Shown here piece by piece: positions 42,801-54,800 of a stretch of DNA of 64,000 nucleotides. The stretch comes from Phocoena phocoena. Taxonomy: Eukaryota > Chordata > Mammalia > Artiodactyla > Phocoenidae. The notes beneath the pieces were generated by a model. That model had not been told where the DNA came from. It made no database searches and worked only from the letters and a program-made list of their open reading frames with translations. How positions within the stretch are numbered: the stretch's first letter is position 1; each line of letters begins with the position of its first letter. A program made the position numbers and the translations under genes. The stretch is taken from assembly GCF_963924675.1 (NCBI RefSeq), contig NC_089230.1, positions 72,531,223 to 72,595,222 of the forward strand, written 5' to 3'.

Positions 42801-45800
42801 TGTGTCCCCTGCATTGGCAGGTGGATTCTTTTTTTTTTCTTTTTTTTTTTTTTTTTTATAAATTTATTTATTTATGCTGTGTTGGGTCTTTGTTTCTGTG
42901 TGAGGGCTTCCTCTAGTTGCGGCGAGCGGGAGCCACTCTTCATCGCGCACCATCGCGGTGCGCGGGCCTCTCACTATCGCGGCCTCTCCTGCCGCGGAGC
43001 ACAGGCTCCAGACGCACAGGCTCAGCAGCCGTGGCTCACGGGCTCAGGTGCTCCGTGGCATGTGGGATCTTGCCAGACCAGGGCTCGAACCCGTGTTCCC
43101 TGCATTGGCAGGCAGATTCTCAACCACTGGGCCACCAGGGAAGCCCCGGCAGGTGGATTCTTAACCACTGCGCCACCAGCGAAGTCCCAAAACGCTGCAA
43201 GTTTCTGAGTCTATCGGTGAGGTGATGTGGTAAGGCAACCAAATATCTAAATTCCACAGGGTGACAAGCCCCTCTGAGGAAATCGGACATATGAACCACT
43301 TCACCTTTGACAGAGCACAGGCAAAAGAGATGCTGCTATAAAACAACGGGAATTTTAACCAACTCTCTTAGGGCCCAGTGTGCACTAGTGCCAATTTAGA
43401 ACACTGAGAGGCTCAGACACAAAGGGATTCTGCATGCAGTCAATTCTTTTCTCATAGTCTTGCACCTCATGAGATGCTCATGGGAAATAGCGTGAGCAGG
43501 GCAGACCTGAGAAAGGTCCATAGGTGGTCCAGGTGTGTAGTACCTGCTCCAAGACTTGAGGGTAGAGCGGGAGTACCGAGAAAAGGCCATCTATACTTTG
43601 GGCCTGCAGGAGTACAAGGTGGGGATCAGCTACTGCTGAGGAAGGAGCAAGAAATTCACCCATGTTGCAGATCAACCCTGACACGCGGCAAACGCAGTCT
43701 GTTGCTGGGAAGGGCTACTAAAGCCTCCCATCCTCAAGTCCCTGCACTGATATCAGGCAAAGGTTAGCTGCTGCTGGATAGGGCAGGAAACACACATCCT
43801 CCTCCACTCTGCGTTTACATTAGGCAAATGTAAGCTAAACACTAGAGGAGGGACAGAAAGCCCACTCAGGCCGAGATCCTACGCTGATATGAAACAGATG
43901 ACTTCTAGGACTGGAAGGCAGGCAGAGTAATTGCTCACACCCCATGCCCTCTGCCCCGTCCTCCTCCTGCCCTCCTGATATAAGGCAAAGTTCAGCTGCC
44001 ATGGGCAAGAAATGTGCCTGCATCCTAAACCCTGCACTGAGTTAAGAGGCAGTGGGAAAGTGACAGGATCACTGAGAAAGCTCAGCCCGTGGGGCTCAGG
44101 TAACAGGACCTGCCTAAGACTGCGGCTGAAACAGGAAAACTGCAAAACCCCTTCTACCACCACAAGTCTTGCATCAAACAAGAAGTAAGAGCAGTCTGCC
44201 ACCGGGAGAGGGGCAAGACCCTATGCAAGTATATAGGGCAAGCTGTCAGTTAATAAGAGTAGAACAGGGACAATGAAAAAATCCTCCAACACTAAGGCCC
44301 CGCATCAAAAACAAGGTAGCGGTAACCTACTGCTGGAGGAATCTGAAGTCAGGGGTGCACCAATGACAACAATAACAACCACCCCAAACCCAGATCAACT
44401 ACTAACTAAGCTGACTCAACCTAATTGCCAGAAAAAGTGTACCATTTCTTTTTTTTTTTCCTTCTGTTAAAGAAAGGCAGACTGCCACATGCAGCAGCTC
44501 ATTTGGATGTGTGTGGAGTATTGGAAGCTTGACTACCCTATGTTCTCCTACAAATGACCCTGAGAGCTTGTTTGCAGGTTCTAGCAGGGGAGCGCAGCTA
44601 CTCATACACCCTTGACGGAAGAACAATCCCCCTCTATCGGGCAAGGTCATCCTCTTCAACCAAGCATGCAGCTTCAAGAGGGATGCACATGGAGTGGTGA
44701 GGGAGAAAGGGGAGACCCGCCTAGCCATCCAGATCAGCCAAATCAACCCTGGTGATCAATGGGGTGACAGCTGTCGCAGCCAGATCACCCTCACATCCAA
44801 AAGTGTACCATCTCTGAGTATAAATACCTCAAGTTCTACTGTTCATCTATATTCAATGTGTAACACACAATCAAAAAATTGTAAGACACATTTTTCAAAA
44901 TGTTAAAACCCACTGTCAACAGAGAAAAACAGCAATACAACCAGACTTAGAGATGGTGCATATACTGGAACTTATAGGACAGATACATTAAAATAACTCT
45001 AATTAATATATTAAAAGATCTAGTAGAAAATAAGGTTGACACTTAATAAACGGGAAATTTCAGCACAGAGATGAAAGCTATACAAAGAAGCCTAATGAAA
45101 ACACAAAAAATGAAAAACATGATATCAGAATGAAGAATTCCTCTGATGAGTTAATCAGCAGACTAGACAAAATAGAGGAAAAAATAAGTAAACTCGTAGA
45201 AAAGTCAACAAAAATGATCAAACTGAAACACAAAGAAAAAAAAGAGTGAAAAAACAGAATGGTGCATCTAAGAGCTGTGGAACAATACAGGCTAACATAT
45301 ATGGAACTGGAATCCCAAAAGAAGAGTAGAAGTATTTGAAGAGATAATGGCCCAAAACTTCCTAAAGTTAATTTAGAGAACCCCAAGCAGAAAAAATAAA
45401 AGGAAAACCACATCATAGTCAAACTGCTGAAAAGCAAAGTAAAATTTTAAAGGCAGTCAGAGAAGAAAGAAGCCTTACATTCTACAGGAAAACAATTAAG
45501 AATGACAACAAGGGCTTCCCTGGTGGTGCAGCTGTTGAGAGTCCACCTGCCAATGCAGGGGACACGGGTTCGTGCCCTGGTCCAGGAGGATCCCACATGC
45601 TGCGGAGCGGCTGGGCCCGTGAGCCATGGCCGCTGAGCCTGCGCATCCGGAGCCTGTGCTCCGCAACGGGAGAGGCCACAACAGTGAGAGGCCCGTGTAC
45701 CTCAAAAAAAAAATTGACAACAGAGTTCTCATCTATGCAAACTAGAAGATGGAGTGACTTTTTTTTTTTTTTAAACATCTTTATTGGGGTATAATTGCTT

Positions 45801-48800
45801 TACAATGGTGTGTTAGTTTCTGCTTTATAACAAAGTGAATCAGCTATACATATACATATGTTCCCATGTCTTCCCTCTTGCGTCTCCCTCCCTCCCACTC
45901 TCCCCATTCCACCCCTCCAGGCTGTGGAGTGACATTTTTAAAGCGCTGAGGAAAATAAACTGTCAACCTAGAATTTTATACCCAATTATAATGTATCCTC
46001 AAAATGAAGGCAAAATAAAGATGTTTTCAGATGAACAAAAGCTGAGAATTCATTGCCAGCAAATCTGTAGTGCAAGAAATGTGAAAGTCAGTTCTTTAAG
46101 GGAAATCTGGATCAACACAAAAATATACCAAGCACTGAATATGGTAAAAATGTGGGTAATTTTTTTCATTTTCTTAATCTCTTTAAAAGATAAGTGACTG
46201 TCTAAAGCAAAAATAGTAACATGTCGCAGGATTTATAGCATATGCGGAATGAATAACAATAATAGCACAAGACGCTGGAGAAGGAAATGGAAGTATATTC
46301 TTACACTGTATGTAAAATGGTATAATATTATTTGAAGGTAGACTGTGATAAATTAAAATTGTGTATCATAAACCCTTACAGCAATGACTAAAACAAAGAT
46401 GACAAAAAGGTATAAAGAATAAGTTAGTAGTGAAGATAAAATGGATTCATTAAAATATAATGATGACTATGTCAACAATGGGTGAATCTAGCCATGTGAA
46501 GGGTTTCTAGAGTTCACAGCATCACTTTTGCAACTTTTTTTGAAAGTCTGAAGCTTTTTCAAAATAAAAGGTTTAATTGAAAATATTAATGGCAAAAAAT
46601 GGCCCTGAAGAAATCTCCAATATTTACTTAACCCCTACAGTGTGCAAAGTCTGCAAAAGGAAATATGAAGCTGTACAAAGGAGAGAGAATATAGGATCCC
46701 CATCAGGCTGCAGCTCACATTCTATGAGCTCAAAAATGAATAACTGACCATGAGTATATATCAGAAAACTGTCCAGAAATAACAAACTTTTTGATTAAGG
46801 AATTGATATATTCCCTAACTCTAAGAGCCAATAACCTGGAAACAGCAAAAATGAAAGTCCCTCAACTGGTCACTATTTTGTGAAATCATTAAAATATCCC
46901 TACCATATGTGGTTTAAAAGTCCTACATGTGATTCAAAGGATATTTACTGAACACTGCCCATGAGCCATGCCCTGTACTAGATGCTAGGGGTAGGGAGAG
47001 AAGCTGCATATTAATACCCTGAAACTCAATTTAGATAAAAAGACAAAAATAGAAGAAATGGCCCAAAAACGTTATAGATGTTCTAACAGAGGACATACAT
47101 CAAATACTGAGGAAGAAAGTCCAGGGGAAGAAGCAAAGTCCAAGAGGACCAGAAAAAATGAGGAGACTTGAAAGGAAGAAGCTGTTGGAAGAAAGAAAGG
47201 AAAGAACTGAGGGTGTTTCAACAATGTAGGATAAACAACTACCTGAGGTCACAGAAGACGCTGGAGAGGACTGATAAGAGCACATAAAGGGCCAAGCCTT
47301 AGGAAAGAGTGTGCCTTAGAAAGAATGATGTCTTTGACTTTCCAATACAAGAAACTGAGAAGAAAGAATACAGGTATCACTAACTTGAAGTTCCTCATAT
47401 TCACAGTGAACACCTATGTGTTGCACTTGGGCTCTTTCTCTCACACAATCACACCACCTAGACTTTGCACGTACTTTTTCCGGAACCTGTAATATTGTTC
47501 CCCTTCCTCTCTGCCTGGTTAATGCCCATTTACCTTTCATCTCTACTCAGTCTCCTGGAATCTTCACTCTTAGCACAGCAGACCTCTCCTTCACAATACT
47601 CCTCAGACTTGAGTAACACTTTGTGTTCCCTGCCAGATTGTGAATTCCATGAGCAGGGGCCAGCTCTGTTTTAAATTTCCATGTCACTCCCCAGAACCTG
47701 GTATCATGCATGAAACATAGTGGACCCCAAGAAATACTGATTAAACGAGTGAACCAATATAGAGAAAGAGAAAGTTAAAACCTATAGTCTCTATTTTTTA
47801 TGAATGACAACTACACACAAAGTCACACAGAAAGCAAAAGCTATATTTCATTAAATTACTAAAAATAAAAATTGTCTTGGAAGGCTATCCTGTATGACTG
47901 TTAATTAGCAATGTTATTTAGCACAAGGGAAGAGCTACAAGTAACAGGCACTCCATCGTAATTTCATAATAAATTAATTCATGAATGGCACTCAAAGTGA
48001 GTTACGCATAAAGGCTAGGCCAGGATCCAATCTAGAGTTGAATATGATAAAACAGGAAGCAGTACAGTGTAGTTTAAGCATAACAGCTTAGAATCAGGTT
48101 GCCTAGGTTAAAATACTGGCTCTATTCTCATCAGCTATGGCTTTGGCAAGTTACTCTATGCTCTGTAGCGGGCATTAATGTTTTCCCTACCCAGCGTCCA
48201 CTCCCCTTCCAGCAACAGCAGCAGTTTTTCTTCAAGGAGTCACATCCTCCTCCCTGACTCTTCACTGTGGCCCCTCTCTAGGCTACAGGATGAACTTGTG
48301 ACCTAGGTTTAAGTGATTAAGTACACCATTTCCCCCTAAATAGAACTACAATTCCAGCAACGAGAACATGATCAAAACTGTGCCAATCGGAGCCAATTCC
48401 AAGGCTTTTCTTTTAGCTATTAGATAAAAGGAAAAGAACCTGAAAAGAACTGGGGTTACAGTTGCTGTGGTCATCTTGCTGCTGTGAAGAGTTAGTCCTA
48501 AAATGGAGCAAGCCCAGAAGGGAAACTGACAGACAGTGTGAAAGCAGATCCTGAGGACACCACCTGAGCCCCTGTACCAATCCTCACCTCAAGTCAGCTC
48601 CACCTGTAACTTTTTAGCCTTCTGCTTAAACCAAATTAGGCTGGAGTTTCTGCCACTTACATCCATGAGTCCCCACTAATATACTTTCTCAGCTGCAGTT
48701 TCATCATTTGGAAAATGAGGATTCGCTAAGTTTCAGTGCCTCCATCTGTGAATCAGAATACCTACTTCATAGGTTTGTTGGGAGAAGTAAACACTTAGCA

Positions 48801-51800
48801 CATAGCACAGATCTCACACATCATCAACCTGCTAAGCTGTTTAAAAACAGAAAACACTTCTTATAAAGAATACTGAGCTATATATGTGATTTTAATTAAA
48901 AATCTGAGAATTATGTGACTGGATAATAAGTTTAAGTGAGCAAAAATCTCTGGTAAAAAGATAATGGCAACAGCTAAAATGTAAATCGGGATAAAAATGC
49001 CAACACTGAATTTCCTGCTACCAGGTAATTCAGACATTAACTAAGACTATAACAAGAGTTATTGCAAGCAAATTATCACCACAGAAGTATAGATGCCAAT
49101 GTTGAAGAAGAGAAATTAAAACAGTCACCTCCCCAGTAACAAGAGTAGAAATCAGTGAATAGAAAATGGACAAGGAACAGAGAAAATCAAAGCCGAAAGT
49201 TAAGACTGATAAACTTCTGGTAAGACTGATAAAGGAAAAAAACCAAAGACTATCAATATTAGGAATGAAAAAGGGTCTATCACTATAGAACCTAAAGACA
49301 TTAAAGAGATAATAAGAGCATGTTATAAACAACTTTATGCCAACATGGTAAATAACAGATGAAATTAACAAATATACTGAGAAACGTAACTTATAAAAAC
49401 TGACACAAGAAAAAGAGAAAATTTGAATTGCCCTAAAAATTTCTTTAAAATTGAATTTGTAATCAAAAACTTTCTTATAAAGGAAATGTCTAAATGTTGG
49501 CTGAAGTCTGTAAACCACTGTGTCAATCAAGCAAAACACTTGAGGGTTAGATGAGGCCCTCCTCCACTCGCCCAGAACACCAGTTTTTTCCCCTCTAGTG
49601 GATTTTTAGTGAATGGAAAGGGTGGTACAGAGAGGAAGAGTCAAAAAAAGAAAGAAGAGATTGAATAACAATTAAGGAGATAAAGACACAGTAAAAGTAA
49701 AAGAAATGGAATGGTCTCATATGTCAGTAGGACAGAATAAAATCAACAGACTAGATTACCTGCATAAGTGGTGTATAATAGGCAACCTGAGAACCTACAG
49801 ATTAGATTAGAAATGGATGAATAAAAGGAAATAGACCTGAAAAAATGTTGGTTTGTATTTCCTAAAGCAAGTGATAGCAGAAGGGAGTTGTTCGAGAATC
49901 CGCAAACTGTCAAGAAGCAAGTAAGGAGGCTGTTACACAAAGCAGACAATGTACAGAATAGTTGAGCTAACTGGAATAACAATACAGTATTGTTTACAGG
50001 CACTCTATATTACTGTGATAATACCTTCTATTATATATTAAAGCATTAGTTCCAAACTTGAAAAACTGCTTCTAGAAGAAAATTTTCAGATAGAAAAAGT
50101 TTCTCAGCTAGAGACAGAAATACTAGTTTCTCAAAACAGCACTGAAGCAGGGAGCTAAGGAAACCTGGAGAAAAGAACTTGGTGTTAAAAAAAGTCAGCT
50201 CTCTTCTTGGTGGGTTTGAATCTAACCTAAAAAGTATAAAACTTATTTTACTTTATTATTACTGAAGTATAAATAAAAGATAACCTAAAGAACCACAGTC
50301 GATTCTCATTACTCTAGGCAGTTACGTTCTACAAACTCACTTCAAACACTGAATTAGCCAACACTGAACCACCGCTAAGGGAAAATATTAATACAAGGTG
50401 AGGTTCCTGCAAGCCCCTGGTCACATTTTTGTCAACCAATCAAAACATAACCTTGTTTAATGTATGTTCTGCTTGACATATTATTCAATACATACTGTAG
50501 ATTCATGAACGCTGAATTCACAGTCAACAGCACTATGACTCATGGCTGAACAAAGCTCATCTAACATATTTTCTCTGGAAGGCACATGACCGCATTCTTG
50601 GGACAGCACTTCAGCACTCTCCTTGTGGGCCGGGGGGCATGTATACAGTGAAATCACCAACGAAAAGCACAGGATGTGAAAAATGTCGCACTAAAAAAAC
50701 GGCAAAAAAGACACTCGTAAGAGAGCTGGAACAAGAAGGCAGAACATTGCCTTGTCTGACCTCGGCTAGGAACGTGTGCTCGGGCAGCAACAATTTTTCA
50801 CTGCACTGTGCACGTCTTCAAATTACTATGAAAGCAGTATGAGTGCTGATTTGGGGGTTACAAATAAATTTTAGTGAGTAGGCAAATTTGAAACCCAGGA
50901 ATAATGAGGATTGATGCACTCATAAAAATTTACACTACTGTCATACAAGTAAATTTTTTAAAAGTTTACTGTAAATGAACCTAGAAATCTAGGAAACAGT
51001 AATGGAAAAATACCATTTCTTGGAATCAATCTGCCAAGATTTTTTAGTTATTGAAACATGAAAAATACAAACCCATTAAAAGTCACTTTTACAACGGTCT
51101 CAAGCAGGCCTCTTCAATTTACTAGTATATGACAATCAGCATTAGGAGAAATCAAAGTATGTTCATTTCTAAGTTATAAATGAAATCCGTTAAATCCCAC
51201 CTGGGGAACTGCATTCACTAAATTTTTTTTTTTTTTTTTTTTTGCGGTATGCAGGCCTCTCACTGTTGTGGCCTCTCCCGTTGCGGAGCACAGGCTCCGG
51301 ACACGCAGGTTTAGCAGCCATGGCTCATGGGGCCTAGTCGCTCCACGGCATGTGGGATCTTCCCAGACCGGGCCACGAACCCGTGTCCCCTGCATCGGCA
51401 GGCGGACTCTCAACTACTGCGCCACCAGGGAAGCCCTTCACTAAATTTTTAACAGCAGAATGGCCAATATATTTACTGTAATCAACTTTTTAGAAATATC
51501 ATTTATTTAAATGGACTGTTATTGAGTATCAGGCCACACTTCCCCTCACCCTAAGATTAAAATGATGCCAAAAGATTTCATGACTTAATACATCATTACC
51601 CACACTGATTACATACTACAGTAAAATATACTACAGAAAAAACAAAGTCTGATCTAGGCTCTACAGAGCTCTCACAGATTAGTGATTTAGATTTTTATTC
51701 AAACACCTAAATGTTCATGTTCAAAGCTTCACATATTTGTAAATCACCTTTAGTTCTTGAGAGAGAGACAGAGAGAAATAGCAATAAAAGAGAAAACTAC

Positions 51801-54800
51801 AATTGCATGAATTAATGGGAAATTCAGCAAAATTTTTGAAAAAGCTATCTCTCTCCCATCCAGTCCCTCAATGTCCCAATTAACTCCTATTGCATTATAG
51901 GAATTACATACTTTACAGAGAAAGGTGAGAATTAAGTGAACAAATCAGAAACTCCATAAACCTGCCTTTGAGATCATTCCAGACCAATGCCCACATTTTA
52001 CAGTCAGCTGCCAGCCAAGTGCTCTTTTTACACCATCATTTTTACGAACGTAACTAGATTTAGCACACCTGAACATTAAGCAGAACAGCTATGTACTCCA
52101 AAAAAAAAAAAGTCCCCCAAATATTAGCTATAAAAACCCACGCCAAAGTGTATATTTTCTAAAGAGACACTGTGTCTCCCTTGCTCTGATCAAGCTGAAA
52201 TTTGAACTGATCTAAAAATGGGGCAATTGTTAGAAAATGAAGAATCCAATACTTTAAAAAAAGAAAAAAATATATACCTTGATACCATGCTTCCCTGTGG
52301 TAGAGCTTTGATTAAAACTTGGGTCCAAACATTAGCACTGACCTTCAAAGCTAAACTGGCATACATTCCCTTTAAGAAGGTATCACTAACATTTTAAATT
52401 AGAACAGCTAAGAAGAAAAAGACAATTACATTCAGTCCTGTGCTTTCTTCTACTTTCACAGAGGACTGTGTTAGAAATTACCAGGAATTTGTCTGTCATC
52501 CTACTTTGTCTGTCATCCTCATTCATCCTACTTTGCTGCCTTTGTCAACATCCGGGTTCACCTATTACCACCTGAACTTCTGTAAGAGCTAAATGCTTTC
52601 CTAGTCTCATTTCAATTCACTATGCCCACCACCAGACTACCTTTTCCAAGGCCTTCTCTGTCCCCACATTCAAGCACCTCCAACAGTTCACACTGCCATC
52701 AAAATTAAGAACATATTTCTCAGCTTGGCTTTCAAGGATCTCCATAATCTGCCCTAACATGCCTTCAGAGTTTTCTTTCTTATAATTCTCCAACAGGCAG
52801 CCTAAGCTCCAGAACATACCTCCAGCTTTTCTGTGTCTAGACCCTTGGTTAGCATTTCCCTCCGCTTGGGTGTACTTCCCCCTCCCTTCCGGTTGAAATC
52901 CTGTCTACCCTTTCAAGGCTTATCTCTATCACAAAAGAGTCTCTGATTTTCCTAACCCACACGTCTCCCTCCCTGCAATCTGACATCACTTTCTTTATAG
53001 CCCTCGTAGGGCACTTCACTCAGACTTGTCTATCAGTTATTTATCTTCTCCTCCTTGAGTGGAGGGTCCCAGGGCAGGGCCTAAATCAAATGTTTCTTTA
53101 TTAAAATTAAAATCCAAACTCTGTCAAAAGGGAAAAAAAAAAAGACACATCTTACTTTGCAATCGGGGGGTGGGGAGGAAAGCCTAATTATTAGTAGGGT
53201 AGAATACATTCTCCAACAGAAACTTTAAAAGAATTTATCCTTAAATCAACAACCTTACCAGAAGAGTGACATCCATTCAAATCATTACAGGAGATATGTA
53301 ACTGGGAGCAACATGTATTACTTTTTAAACATAGCAAACCTGTCCCTGACCTCCATCAGTACATCAAATGAATAAAAAAGTATGACTGTATTGTAATGAT
53401 GCCTCATTTATCTAATAGCGCTAGGATGTCAAGGGTTCACATGAGAGAGTTTTCTGAAAAAGTGGCTTCCTACTGCAGAAACAGCTCAGACACGCCCATA
53501 GCCTGGACCAGCTGAGAAATCCTCGTGGGAAACTGACCTCCACTTCACCCAGGCCAGCAGAAGACACTTGGGCACAGTGGGGAGGTCATTTTGTGCCAGT
53601 TACCTGAACCTGGTAAACAGGTACGCAGCATGGAGAGAAAGCAAGGAGGGTATTAAAAACCCTATCAAATGGCAAAAGGAGCTTTTTGTGTCTGGCAGAA
53701 TCCTCATTCCAAGTTACTGGTCTATCCACAGTGTATTTCCCTGAGAAACTTTGAAAAGTTGAGCATCTGTTCTTCTGTCTCAGAACAAGCTAAGTCATCC
53801 CCTCCTGGAAGATTCCATACCTTCTGCCACTGAAAAACATTCCACACTCTAATTATATCTGTTATGGATTGAATTGTGTACCCCCAAATTCATACATTGA
53901 AATCCTAACTTGCAATACTTCAGAACATGACCTTATGTGGATACAGGGTCAATGCAGATGTAATTAGATGAGGTCATATTAGAGTAGGGCAGGCCCCTCC
54001 TCCAATATGACCCATGTCCTTAGAAAAACAGCAAATTTGGACCCAGACAATCACACAGGAAGAATGCCATATAAAGATGAAGTCAGAGATCAGAGTGATG
54101 CCACCACAAGCCAAGCAACTCCAAAGATTGCCAGCAAACCACCAGAAGAGAGGCGAGAGGCATGGAACAGCTTCCTCTTCAAGCCCAAAGAAGATATCCT
54201 GATCTTAAAGTTTAGCCTCCAGAACTGTGAGATAATAAATTTCTGTTGTTTACGCCACCCAGTTTGTTGAATTCTGTTTGGGCATCCCCAGCAAACTAAC
54301 AGTGCTACTGGTGTCTTTCCATTTACTATACCAGTGATCTACTGTGACAACCACCTCTTCAAGTAACCAAATTTCTTAAGAATGATAAGTGTTGCACTAG
54401 TTCAACAAACACATACTGATGACCTCTATGTGCCAGGCACCAAGGACACAGCAGGGGACTGACATGGTCCCTGCCCTCATACAGGTGACAGTGTCATCAG
54501 GATAACTGACAACAAACCAAAATTATACAATGATAAAATTACAACTGCGATAACAGCAATAAATGACACACTTCCTTTCTTCTTTAAACTGAGGATAGTG
54601 GATATACTGAACCCCGTCTAGATGACTCAAGGACATTGCTGTGGAGACCCAGTGCACAGCTGCAAGCCCTTTATTGTTTTTGCTTCTCTCCCAGATACCA
54701 GGCTATAGGACACCATGAGATCTACTTCCATCAACTATCATTCTTTCTCTGCTCACTCTCTCCCAATCTATCCATTTCTAGCCTGGGGCTTCTAATTTGC

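Larger units (their letters stand above)
44816..46560 (+). mobile_element. L1M body (ORF1-like), interrupted by younger inserts
   Basis: Continues the element upstream of the 7SK insert: GAACTTATAGGACAGATACA, ATGAAAGCTATACAAAGAAG, AAAGTTAATTTAGAGAACCC and AGAATTTTATACCCAATTAT are typical of the L1M ORF1 neighbourhood. A CHR SINE and a short L1 3' fragment lie inside it. The end near 46560 resembles an L1 3' terminus (CTTTTTCAAAATAAAAGG). Confidence 0.65.

Noticed and set aside
42771..43208. 145-codon plus-strand open frame and overlapping 60-100 codon frames
   Set aside because: They run through the nested CHR SINE pair. SINE heads are GC-rich and stop-poor, so the frames are artefacts.
45078..45437. 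119-codon minus-strand open frame rich in Phe, Ser and Leu
   Set aside because: Antisense of the A-rich L1M ORF1-like region. Its hydrophobic look comes from reading poly-purine DNA backwards.
49030..49539. 169-codon minus-strand open frame
   Set aside because: It is antisense to a decayed L1M ORF2 fragment. AT-rich L1 reverse strands often lack stops, and no protein motif is present.
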